From assembly GCA_937901265.1 (NCBI GenBank), contig CALCHA010000509.1, forward strand, positions 1-7,623: DNA of 7,623 bases, read 5' to 3'. The DNA comes from an uncultured Phycisphaerales bacterium (GTDB lineage Bacteria; Planctomycetota; Phycisphaerae; WQYP01). Below, piece by piece: positions 1 to 6,801 of the stretch. Position numbers and translations under genes: made by a program. The number at the start of each line of letters is the position of its first letter. The first letter of the stretch is position 1. The notes under the pieces are model-generated. The model had not been told where the DNA came from and did no database searches. It was given only the letters and a program-made list of their open reading frames with translations.

Positions 1-3000
1 CCATCATCCTTCTGGTCCCAACCCACGGCATACAGCTTGTACGTCCCATCCGCCAGCGAAGGCAGCGTCACCTGCAGCGACCCCGTGTACCCATCCCCCG
101 CCGCCACCGCGTTCACGTGCGCCGCGCTCGCCAGCAGCGTCGCCGTCGCCAGCGTGCCGTCGGTCGTCAGATAAATGCGGTCCACCCACCCGCCGCTTGG
201 CGGAACCGCCGCCGCCTGGCCCGCGTTGGTCACCGTCCAGAAGACCGTCACCGGCTGGCCCACCACCGGCGTTCCCGTGTAGGTGACCCCCGTCGCCGTC
301 AGCGCCGCCGCCGGGGAAAGCGCCACCGCCAGAACCGTCGCGCTCTCCAGCGTGTTGTTGCCCTTCCCGCCCGGCTCCGCCACTGCGTTGCCCGAATCCG
401 TCACCACAAAAATGTGATAGTTCCCCGCCGCCAGCCCCGCCGGCAGCGTCAGGTTCTGCACCTGCGTGTAATTCCCGTTCGATGCCAGTGGCCCGCTCTG
501 CGTGAACGTCCCCAGCACCACATCATCCCCATTCCCCACCGTGTCGTCCGCCGACAGGATCACCGTGTCCACCCACGAGAGCAGCCCCGAGATGCCCGCC
601 GTCCCCACGTTCACCACCCGCCACGCCACCGTGATCGCCGCCCCCGTCTGCCCGTTCGCCGGCGAGGTCACCACATCCACCGCCAGATCATTCGGCAGCG
701 CCGCGTGATTGATGTGAATCGCCCCCGACACCACGTTGTCCCCCTCCACGCTCTCCGCTTCCGCGTTGCCCGAATCCGTCACCAGAAACAGCGTGTAGTC
801 CCCCTCGATCCCCAGCGGCAGGTTCGTGGTGAACACTTCCGTGTAGCTCCCCCCCGCCGCCACGTCCCCGTTCACCGTCACCGTCTGCAAGGTCAGATTG
901 TCCGCCGCCCCATACACCCCGGATGCCGACAGCACCAGGCGATCGGTGAACGGCGCCGTCGCCGCCAGGTTGCCGTTGTTGGTCACCAGGAACGACACCG
1001 TGATCGCCCCGCCAGCGCTCGCCGCCGCCGGAACGTTGGCTCCCGACGCGGTCAGGTTCGGCATCGACAGCAGCAGGTCAAACGCATAGGCATCCGCTGC
1101 CTCACCATTCACGCCGTTGGCGTTCTGGTCGAGGGCATTGCCCAGGGTGTCGGTAATCGTGGGGGAAAGGATGAAATGATAGGTGCCGAGACCGGCAAAG
1201 GTGGGAAGGTTGATCCGGAAGTGCGTCGCATCCAGCTCCGTGATCGAGGTCGCCTGGAGGTTCCCCGGCGGGCCATTGATCGACACCGAACCCACCAAAA
1301 ACGTCGCCGGATCGATCGCCTCGTTGAACGCCACCACCACGCTCGTGAGCGGCTGATGCACCGCCGTGCCCGCCCCCGGCGTCACCCCGACCACCTGCGG
1401 ACCGTTGCTGTCGATCGTGAAGTTCGCCACATACGCATCGGTCGCCTCCCCGCTCACCGTGTTCCCATCCTGATCCATCGCCAGCCCCACCAGATCCAGA
1501 ATGTTCGGCCCCACCGACAGCGTGTACAGCCCGCTCGCGGACTGCGTCGTGAAGCTGATCACGAACGTCGTCGCCGCCCCGTTCGCTCCATCCACCGCGT
1601 TCACCCCCGTGATCGTCACCGGTCCGCCGCTCATTGTCAGCGTCACATCCACCACCGTGAACGTCGCGATCTGCACCGCCCGGTCGAAGGTCACCGTCAC
1701 GTTCGACACCGGCCCCTTCACGGGCCCAACCCCCGCCGTCGTGCCATTGAGCAAACTCCCCACCACCTTCGCCCCCGTGGAATGGAACAGGAACGTGTTC
1801 ACATACGCATCGCCCGGCTGGCCCGGGATCCCGTCCGCATTCTGATCCATCTCATCCCCCGCCTCGTCGCGCACGTCCGGACCGACCGTCAACGTGTAAG
1901 ACCCATCCACCGACAGCGCGGCGAAGTGAATCCGGTAGGTCGTCGCGGTGATCTGCTCGATCGCCGTCACCGTTACCGCCCCCGAAGCCCCCACCAGCAG
2001 CACGTCCGACAGCGTGAAGGTCGACGGATCGATGATCACCGAGAACACCACATCTATATGATCCACCGGCGCCGGCACGTCGCCCAGGGGCAACTGGCTC
2101 ACCACCACCGGCCCGCCGGGCAGCGTCACCTGCGTCACCCCCGCCGCCGCCGCCGCATTGTTCGTCCGCGCTTTGTCCGGAATCAAATTCCCGCCGTCCG
2201 CCACCACCACCACCCGATAGGCCCCCGTCGGCACACTCGTCGGCAGCACCCCGTTGAACGCCCCATCATACCCCGCCCCAGCCAGCAGGCCTCCGCTGCG
2301 GTTCACCACTCCTATAAGGATAGAGTTTGCATCCACCACTCCGGTCGCCGTCAGGTAGACCCAGTCCGCCCAAGCCGTTCCTGCCGTCGCATCGCCTGAC
2401 AGATTGTCCACATGCCAACTCACGGCAATCGCATGTCCCCCCGCCGCCAGGTTCGGTGCGGTCACCGCGCTGACCGCCAGGTCCGCCGAGTTCCCCACCG
2501 CATTGATCACGATGTTCCCATTCACCGTGATCGTGAACAACTGCACCCCATTGACCGTGCCCCCGGCCAGGGTCGCAAACGCCCCCGTCTTGGAGGCGAA
2601 ATTCGTTACCGTGTAGGTCTGCCCCGCCGTTGGCCCGTAGCCGTCGGCGAGGGTCACCAGCAGCGTCCCACCCAGGGTCGCCAGCCCCGTCGTCGTGAGG
2701 AACCCGAATGCCCCCGACGCCGGCGTCCCGCCGATCTGCATGTTCAGCGTCGCGGCCGCCCCCTCGGTGAGGGCCCCCGCCACCGTCAACGCCCCCTGGG
2801 GTCCGAGCACCAGGGTGCCATTGTTCGTTAGCGACCCGGTCGTCGTAAATGCCGCCCCCTTGGTCAGGCGAAACGTCCCCTCGTTGTCGCCCAACCCGTT
2901 GATCGCGGCAAAGGTCGATCCCACCCCGCTCAGGATGACGGTCGCATTGTTCGTCGTGATCGCGGCCCCGGAGATTCCCAAAGCCGCCCCACCCCCGGCC

Positions 3001-6000
3001 ATCCAGCTGCCCGCGGTGAGCGTGTGTCCCGAGACCTGCGTGACGCCGCGGGTAAAGTTGAGCGTCCCGGCGGTGGCGATCACCTGCCCGGTGTTGCTGA
3101 AGGCCACATCGACACCGGACGTTCCTGTTCCGCCCGTCTTCTCGAAAGTGCCCGTCGCACCATTGCTTATCGTCGGGCTGTAGTTCCCCAAGGCCATCGA
3201 CGCATCGCCGATCAAATTGAACGTTCCCTCGTTGAACAGCGTCACACTGTCGTAGAACAGCGTCGTCCCACCAGCCAAAATCGTCCCGCGGTTGTCCAGG
3301 GTCCCGCCCTGGTTTCCGCTGCCGTTGCCGCCGGCGGCGGTGTTGCCAAAAAGGGTCCCCGTTCCCCAGCTCATAAACCCGCCGTTGACCAGCGTGTGCG
3401 CATCGAGGTCGATCCCCGCCCCGGTCCACTGGAACAGCCCCGGGTCAAAATTGAACGTTGCCCCGGCGGCACCAATCAGGATGTTCTCGCCCAGATGCAC
3501 CGCCCCCGCGCCGCTGCCGGTGAAGGTGCCCACGTAGCTGCCACGAAGCAGAATCACCGCGCCAGCCCCCGCACGGTACGTCCCCCCCGTGTTCGACCCG
3601 CCGCCCAAATCGAGGGTGCCGGTATCGGCAACGACCAGGCCGCCCTGGTTATCGAAGGGCACACCGATGGCGGAGGTCGCGGTGCCGCCAATCTTGGACA
3701 GCGTACCGCTCGCGGCATTCACGAACCGCGGGGCGTAGTTGCCGTTGCCCACGTTGGCATCGCCGGTGAATTGCCAGAGGCCTTCATTCAGGATGTGCAC
3801 GCTGTCATACATCACCAGGTTGCCGGCGGACGCCAGCACCGTGCCCTGGTTATCAAGCGTCCCCCCCTGATTGCCCGACCCGTTGGCCGCGATGCCGCTG
3901 TTGCCGAAGAGAATGGCGTTCGCCGCAAAGCTGATCGTTCCGACATTGAACAGCGTGTGGCCATCAAGATCGATGCCCGACCCGGTGACCTGAAAAAGGC
4001 CCCGGGAGAAGTTGAAAGTCGCATTGTTATTGGTGATCAGCAGATTGGAGTTCAGGGAGATCGTCCCGGCGCCCGACCCGCTGTAGCTGCCGCCGAAGTA
4101 CCCCGCGATCAGCAGCGTCGCCCCCAGCGCGGCAACGTAGGTGCCCCCGGTGTTGGTCCCGCCCGCAAACGCCAGCGTCCCCGCGTCCCCCTCGACGGTC
4201 CCGCCCTGGTTATTGAAGGTGACCGCAATGGTGGAGCTGCCCGTGGCGAGGTTTTTGACGATGCCGGTGGCGGTGTTCACGAAGGAGGGGGCGTTATTGC
4301 CGACGTTGATAGCGCCGGCCGCGACAAATTTGTAGAGTCCCTCGTTCTGGATTTCCACGGAATCGTAGAGGGCCGGCGCTCCGCCGTTCTGAAAGATCGT
4401 GCCCTTGTTGTCCAGCAGCCCCCCCTGGTTGCCCGAGCCATTGCTGTCGATGCTGGTGTTGCCGTTGATGGGCGCCGAGGAAGCAAAGGTGAGAAAGCCC
4501 AGGTTGGTCAGGGTGGAGCCATAAAGGTTGATGGTCTGATCGGTCCACTGGAAGTAGCCATTGGGAAAGTTAAAGATCGCCCCCGCGAGGCCAATCTGGA
4601 TGTTGCCAGCCAATTTGATGGTGCCCGCTCCGCCGCCGGTGTAGGTCCCGGTGAGGTAACCCTGCAGGCCGACAATGGCCCCGGCGTCGGCGTTGTAGAT
4701 GCCCCCGGTGTCGGTCCCCCGGCCGGGATTGAGGGTGCCCGTCGCCGCATAGACCAAGCCGCCCTGGTTGTTGAAGGTGACCGACGTCGAGGAAACGCCG
4801 GTGCCGCCGGTCTTCTCAAAGGTGCCCTGATTCACAAACCTGGGGGCGTAGTTGCCGACGTTCAAGGATCCGTCGCCAACGATGTTGTAAATGCCTTCAT
4901 TGAGGATCGTGACGGTATCAAAAATCTGGGGGGTGACAGCCTGCTGCAGGATCAAGCCCTTGTTGTCCAGCGTGCCCCCCTGATTCCCCGAGCCGTTGAT
5001 GTCGATGAGGGTGTTGCCATAGATCCCGTTGGAGACCGCAAAGTCGAGGGTGCCGAGGTTGGTGAGCGTGTGCCCATCGAGATTGATGTAGTTGGCGGTC
5101 CAATGGAAGTAGCCGGCGGGGAAGTTGAAGCTCGCATTCGCCGCGAGGATCAGGATGTTGCCGCCGAGCAGCAAGGACCCCCCGCCGCCGCCGGTAAAGT
5201 TCCCGGAGAGATAGCCTTGCAGGTTGACGGTCGCCCCCGGGTCGGCGTTGTAGACACCGTTGGCATTGGTTCCGCGGCCGGGCAAAAGGGTCCCGGTTTT
5301 GGCGTAGACGGTGCCACCCTGGTTGTTGAAGGTTACGCCGGTGGAAGAGAGCCCGGTGCCGCCGGTCTTTTCAAAGGTGCCGGTGTTGGTGACGAAAGGG
5401 CTGTAGTTGCCCACGGCCAGGGCACCGTCGCCGGTAAAGTTGTAGAGGGATTCGTTGAGGATCTGGATGCTGTCAAAGAGGGAGGGGGAGCCGCCGGCGT
5501 GGAGGATGGTGCCCTGGTTATCGAGGGTGCCGCCCTGGTTGCCCGAGCCGTTGAGGTTGATGCTGGTGTTGCCGTAGATGCCGTTGGAGGTGTTAAACGT
5601 GAGGGTGCCGAGGTTGGTGAGGGTGTGGCCGTCGAGATTGATGTTGCCGGCGGTCCACTGAAAGGTGCTGCCGGAGAAGTTGAAGGTGGCGTTGGTGGAG
5701 CCGATGAGGATGTTGCTGCTCAGGCCGATGGTCCCCGCGCCGCCGCCGGTGTAAGCGCCGGTGAGGGTGCCGGAGAAGAGGAGGCTGGCGGCGAGGTCAG
5801 CGGTGTAGGTTCCCCCGGTGTTGGTGCCATAGGGCAGGGACAACGTGCCGGAGGAGGAGCGGATGGCCCCTCCCTGGTTGTTGAAGGTGACGGTCATGGA
5901 GGCGGTGCCGGAGCCGCCGGTTTTTTGGATCAGGCCGGTGGCGGTGTTGGTGAAGGCGGGGCTGTAGTTGCCATAGGTGACGGCGGCGTCGCCGGCGAAG

Positions 6001-6671
6001 AGGAAGGTGGCTTCGTTCTTAATAAGGACAGAGTCGAAGAGGGTGGGGCCGTTGGAGGATTCGGTGATGGTGCCCTGATTGTCGAGGGTGCCGGACTGAT
6101 TCCCCGAACCATTGATGTTGCTTCCGGTGTTGCCATAAATTCCGCCGGCGGTTTCCCAGGTCATGGAGCCGAGGTTGAGGAGGGTCTGCCCATTGAGGTT
6201 GATGTTGCCTCCGACCCAATCGGTGGTGCCAGCCGTCGTGAGCGTGCCGCCGGAGAGGGAGAGGATGCCGCCGGTCATATTGAAGGTGCCACGGATGACC
6301 GAGTCGGCACCGAGTGCGAGGCGTCCGCCTGTGATAAGGAGGGTGGGGGGCTGGAGGGGGTCGGTGACGTTGACGGACAAGTCGTGGGCGGCCTGGTTGT
6401 CGGAGATGGAGACAGTGACGCCGGGCTTGTCGATGGTCACGGAGTCGGCGCTGGTGGGGGCCGTGCCGCCGCTCCAGTTGGATCCGTCCTTCCAGTTTCC
6501 GGAGGTTTGGGAAGTCCAGGCGATGGTCGAGAGGAGGAGGCGGGTTTCCAGCCATTCGACACCGGGGGAGCGCTGGTCGCGATAGCGCGGCAACCGCGCC
6601 CGACGCGCATCGGCGGCGGGGCTGGGCTGGGGCTCCGAAGAGCGCCGCAAAAATCGCAACAGAGACAGCAC
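1..6671 (-). CDS. Giant LEPR-XLL-type surface/extracellular protein with tandem beta-strand repeats, CARDB and Ig-like domains (3' end beyond window)
   Basis: One frame stays open for 2223 codons from a GTG at 6671 to the left edge; the first in-frame stop upstream is TAA at 6830-6828. I chose the GTG because a GAGG lies 5 nt before it and because it places the arginine-rich stretch and LETRLLLS at residues 41-48, as in LEPR-XLL proteins. There is no in-frame ATG upstream of that motif; TTG codons at 6710, 6659 and 6650 are alternatives. Order of parts: entry segment with paired Trp and GSNWSGG (52-80), repeats R1-R6 (152 to about 1204), closing module with GGTLLVTLADGYGPTAGQT (about 1205-1390), CARDB (1394-1520), Ig-like x3 (1521-1867), CARDB x3 (1871-2223, last one cut). 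Composition is Gly/Thr/Asn/Ala-rich with almost no Cys after the N-terminus, as expected of exported beta-solenoid proteins. Likely role is adhesion or cell-surface structure; this is inferred from domain families, not from any catalytic residue. The frame is certain; the start is probable. Confidence 0.93.
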   Translation of the reverse strand, partial: MLSLLRFLRRSSEPQPSPAADARRARLPRYRDQRSPGVEWLETRLLLSTIAWTSQTSGNWKDGSNWSGGTAPTSADSVTIDKPGVTVSISDNQAAHDLSVNVTDPLQPPTLLITGGRLALGADSVIRGTFNMTGGILSLSGGTLTTAGTTDWVGGNINLNGQTLLNLGSMTWETAGGIYGNTGSNINGSGNQSGTLDNQGTITESSNGPTLFDSVLIKNEATFLFAGDAAVTYGNYSPAFTNTATGLIQKTGGSGTASMTVTFNNQGGAIRSSSGTLSLPYGTNTGGTYTADLAASLLFSGTLTGAYTGGGAGTIGLSSNILIGSTNATFNFSGSTFQWTAGNINLDGHTLTNLGTLTFNTSNGIYGNTSINLNGSGNQGGTLDNQGTILHAGGSPSLFDSIQILNESLYNFTGDGALAVGNYSPFVTNTGTFEKTGGTGLSSTGVTFNNQGGTVYAKTGTLLPGRGTNANGVYNADPGATVNLQGYLSGNFTGGGGGSLLLGGNILILAANASFNFPAGYFHWTANYINLDGHTLTNLGTLDFAVSNGIYGNTLIDINGSGNQGGTLDNKGLILQQAVTPQIFDTVTILNEGIYNIVGDGSLNVGNYAPRFVNQGTFEKTGGTGVSSTSVTFNNQGGLVYAATGTLNPGRGTDTGGIYNADAGAIVGLQGYLTGTYTGGGAGTIKLAGNIQIGLAGAIFNFPNGYFQWTDQTINLYGSTLTNLGFLTFASSAPINGNTSIDSNGSGNQGGLLDNKGTIFQNGGAPALYDSVEIQNEGLYKFVAAGAINVGNNAPSFVNTATGIVKNLATGSSTIAVTFNNQGGTVEGDAGTLAFAGGTNTGGTYVAALGATLLIAGYFGGSYSGSGAGTISLNSNLLITNNNATFNFSRGLFQVTGSGIDLDGHTLFNVGTISFAANAILFGNSGIAANGSGNQGGTLDNQGTVLASAGNLVMYDSVHILNEGLWQFTGDANVGNGNYAPRFVNAASGTLSKIGGTATSAIGVPFDNQGGLVVADTGTLDLGGGSNTGGTYRAGAGAVILLRGSYVGTFTGSGAGAVHLGENILIGAAGATFNFDPGLFQWTGAGIDLDAHTLVNGGFMSWGTGTLFGNTAAGGNGSGNQGGTLDNRGTILAGGTTLFYDSVTLFNEGTFNLIGDASMALGNYSPTISNGATGTFEKTGGTGTSGVDVAFSNTGQVIATAGTLNFTRGVTQVSGHTLTAGSWMAGGGAALGISGAAITTNNATVILSGVGSTFAAINGLGDNEGTFRLTKGAAFTTTGSLTNNGTLVLGPQGALTVAGALTEGAAATLNMQIGGTPASGAFGFLTTTGLATLGGTLLVTLADGYGPTAGQTYTVTNFASKTGAFATLAGGTVNGVQLFTITVNGNIVINAVGNSADLAVSAVTAPNLAAGGHAIAVSWHVDNLSGDATAGTAWADWVYLTATGVVDANSILIGVVNRSGGLLAGAGYDGAFNGVLPTSVPTGAYRVVVVADGGNLIPDKARTNNAAAAAGVTQVTLPGGPVVVSQLPLGDVPAPVDHIDVVFSVIIDPSTFTLSDVLLVGASGAVTVTAIEQITATTYRIHFAALSVDGSYTLTVGPDVRDEAGDEMDQNADGIPGQPGDAYVNTFLFHSTGAKVVGSLLNGTTAGVGPVKGPVSNVTVTFDRAVQIATFTVVDVTLTMSGGPVTITGVNAVDGANGAATTFVISFTTQSASGLYTLSVGPNILDLVGLAMDQDGNTVSGEATDAYVANFTIDSNGPQVVGVTPGAGTAVHQPLTSVVVAFNEAIDPATFLVGSVSINGPPGNLQATSITELDATHFRINLPTFAGLGTYHFILSPTITDTLGNALDQNANGVNGEAADAYAFDLLLSMPNLTASGANVPAAASAGGAITVSFLVTNNGNLAATAPFTDRLVLSASGVYGAADNLTLQTVTVNGDVAAGGSYTEVFTTNLPLGIEGDYTLFLVTDSGNAEAESVEGDNVVSGAIHINHAALPNDLAVDVVTSPANGQTGAAITVAWRVVNVGTAGISGLLSWVDTVILSADDTVGNGDDVVLGTFTQSGPLASNGNYTQVQNLTLPAGLAAGNYHIFVVTDSGNAVAEPGGKGNNTLESATVLAVALSPAAALTATGVTYTGTPVVGQPVTVFWTVTNAGQAAAVPPSGGWVDRIYLTTDGTLATATLLASAAHVNAVAAGDGYTGSLQVTLPSLADGTYKLYAVGWDQKDD
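3..317 (-). other. CARDB domain 4, cut by the window edge (within giant gene)
   Basis: Residues 2119-2223 and onward. VTVFWTVTNAGQ, GGWVDRIYLTTDGTLATAT, GDGYTGSLQVTLPSLADG and YKLYAVGWDQKDD show the same order as domain 3. The expected closing N-x-V-x-E...NN lies beyond the left edge. Confidence 0.8.
324..692 (-). other. CARDB domain 3 (within giant gene)
   Basis: Residues 1994-2116, the cleanest CARDB copy: DLAVDVVTSP, VAWRVVNVGTA, LSWVDTVILSADDTVGNGDD, NGNYTQVQNLTLPAGLAAGN and VVTDSGNAVAEPGGKGNN. It follows CARDB 2 directly with no linker. Confidence 0.85.
693..1061 (-). other. CARDB domain 2 (within giant gene)
   Basis: Residues 1871-1993. It opens with LTASGANVPAAASAG and has ITVSFLVTNNGN, FTDRLVLSASGVYGAADN and GSYTEVFTTNLPLGIEGDY, closing with LVTDSGNAEAESVEGDN. 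The CARDB landmarks V-x-N-x-G, D-x-[LI]-x-LS, G-x-Y-T and TDSGN-x-V-x-E-x3-N are all present. Confidence 0.78.
1069..1409 (-). other. Ig-like domain 3 with Asp/Asn loop (within giant gene)
   Basis: Residues 1755-1867. SVVVAFNEAIDPATFLVGSV and HFRINLPTFAGLGTYHFILS give the same strand order as the two preceding domains. The tail is LDQNANGVNGEAADAY (1133-1086). The DNA around 1100-1260 is locally richer in G on the plus strand than its flanks. Confidence 0.75.
1411..1775 (-). other. Ig-like domain 2 with Asp/Asn loop (within giant gene)
   Basis: Residues 1633-1754. NVTVTFDRAVQIATFTVVDV matches the first strands of domain 1, SASGLYTLSVG the last, and the tail is MDQDGNTVSGEATDAY (1478-1431). 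It is somewhat longer than its neighbours in the first half, with an extra DGANGAAT segment. Confidence 0.72.
1785..2111 (-). other. Ig-like domain 1 with Asp/Asn loop (within giant gene)
   Basis: Residues 1521-1629. It follows the bacterial Ig-like pattern of S-layer and giant surface proteins: HIDVVFSVIIDPSTFTLSDV, then YRIHFAALSVDGSYTLTVG and the terminal MDQNADGIPGQPGDAY. The last stretch (1850-1803) has alternating Asp/Asn residues (DQNADG), suggestive of a calcium-binding loop. Confidence 0.68.
2113..2492 (-). other. CARDB domain 1 (within giant gene)
   Basis: Residues 1394-1520. It opens with ADLAVSAVTAP, continues with an Ala/Gly strand and VSWHVDN, then WADWVYLTATG, and ends in YRVVVVADGGN followed by NN. 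This is the order of CARDB (cell-adhesion-related domain found in bacteria): D-L-x-V, V-x-W-x-V-x-N, W-x-D-x-[IV]-x-LS, G-x-Y-x-hydrophobic-D, NN. It shows some drift, with VDN for the usual VxNxG. Confidence 0.7.
2495..3059 (-). other. Closing beta-rich module after the repeat array (within giant gene)
   Basis: Roughly residues 1205-1393. It contains NNGTLVLG, LNMQIGG, a stretch ATLGGTLLVTLADGYGP and then AGQTYTV and TGAFATLAG. This arrangement (G-x-a-x-LGGTL-x-V-x-L, GQT-[FY]-TV, G-x-FATL) is familiar from the ends of autotransporter-associated and PEP-CTERM-type repeat proteins, where it follows the beta-strand repeats. Here it likely closes the solenoid and hands over to the adhesion modules. 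The role is inferred. Confidence 0.6.
3060..3428 (-). repeat. Sixth, shortened repeat (R6)
   Basis: R6 starts at Trp 3428-3426 and keeps the first two thirds of the unit: GIDLDAHTL, NGSGNQGGTLDNRGTI (Asp at 3294), YDSV, NEGTF, GNYSP and EKTGGTGTS. NNQGG is replaced by SNTGQ. Similarity ends after TAGTLNF near 3060, where the sequence passes into a different beta-rich module. About 123 codons remain of a normal 186. Confidence 0.8.
3429..6218 (-). repeat. Five complete in-frame tandem repeats (R1-R5) of 185-187 codons
   Basis: Units start at an aligned Trp (Val in R5) and run R1 6218-5658 (561 bp), R2 5657-5103 (555), R3 5102-4548 (555), R4 4547-3990 (558) and R5 3989-3429 (561). All lengths are multiples of three. 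Landmarks recurring in order within a unit: W-x3-I[ND]L-x-G-x-TL, GN, NGSGNQxGxLDNxG, a [YF]D[ST]V-like segment, NE, GDG or GDA, GNYSP or GNYAP (GNNAP in R4), NNQGG, GTNTGGTY-like, G-x-F/Y-x-G-x-GxG, then ATFNF. The Asp of LDN sits at 6081, 5520, 4965, 4410 and 3852 (lowest base of codon). R2 and R3 look most alike. The pattern of short strands, Gly/Asn turns and no Cys suggests a beta-solenoid; this fold is inferred. Confidence 0.9.
6528..6551 (-). other. LEPR-XLL-like N-terminal sorting motif (LETRLLLS)
   Basis: Residues 41-48 read LETRLLLS, preceded by VEW and an arginine-rich stretch (RRARLPRYRDQR, residues 23-34). The LEPR-XLL motif marks the N-termini of very large exported proteins, mainly in planctomycetes and relatives, and usually follows a basic segment just as here. 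This copy has Thr where Pro is usual. No ordinary cleavable signal peptide with a long hydrophobic core is visible before it, so this motif is the best candidate for an export or sorting signal. Identification is by motif recognition only. Confidence 0.72.
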
Positions 6672-6755
6672 AGACGCCTCAGATGCGCTGGCTTCCGGCG
6701 ACCGGCACAAGCGAGTCGATTCCGAAATGCAGCTATAGATACGACAACACGTTAT
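6672..6755 (-). promoter_or_regulatory. Leader/probable promoter region of the giant gene
   Basis: These 84 bases separate the terminator of the PEP-CTERM gene from the start of the giant gene, so a promoter for the giant gene is expected here. The only box I can point to is TATAGC (6737-6732), with a poor -35 partner 17 bp upstream that falls in the T-run of the terminator. The match is weak. No operator-like palindrome is evident. Confidence 0.25.
6677..6680 (-). promoter_or_regulatory. Shine-Dalgarno GAGG of the giant gene
   Basis: GAGG lies 5 nt upstream of the GTG at 6671-6669 (spacer CGTCT). It is the main reason for preferring this start over the in-frame TTG codons at 6710, 6659 and 6650, none of which has a clear purine-rich site at a suitable distance. 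Confidence 0.55.
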
Positions 6756-6784
6756 AAAAAGCAGCCTCCCGTGCGGAAGGCGGC
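6756..6784 (-). terminator. Intrinsic terminator of the PEP-CTERM gene
   Basis: On the minus strand GCCTTCC and GGGAGGC pair over 7 bp (one G-T) around a GCAC loop. Two further outer GC pairs lie beyond a mismatch, and TTTTT follows directly. It starts 17 nt after the stop codon of the PEP-CTERM gene and ends 84 nt before the start of the giant gene, so the two genes are probably separate transcription units. Confidence 0.78.
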
Positions 6785-6801
6785 GATGAGGGATCCATAG
6801 C

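Noticed and set aside
117..2399. Plus-strand open frame of 760 codons
   Set aside because: Same antisense phase as the giant gene. The product is almost only Arg, His, Pro and Val, as expected from reading CARDB/Ig-coding DNA backwards.
2266..3429. Minus-strand open frame of 387 codons
   Set aside because: It overlaps the giant gene in another frame of the same strand. The Arg/Gly/Asp-rich product has no domain, and the giant frame across it continues repeat R6 and the closing module.
3060..6218. CRISPR or satellite-type array
   Set aside because: The periodic signal has a period of about 557 bp, stays in frame and is conserved in protein more than in DNA. It is a protein-coding repeat.
3024..6800. 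Plus-strand open frame of 1258 codons
   Set aside because: It is codon-for-codon antisense to the giant gene. It is open only because the real gene hardly uses TTA, CTA or TCA. Its product is a low-complexity mix of Gly, Ala, Val, Glu and Asp with no recognisable domain, while the minus frame shows clear families.
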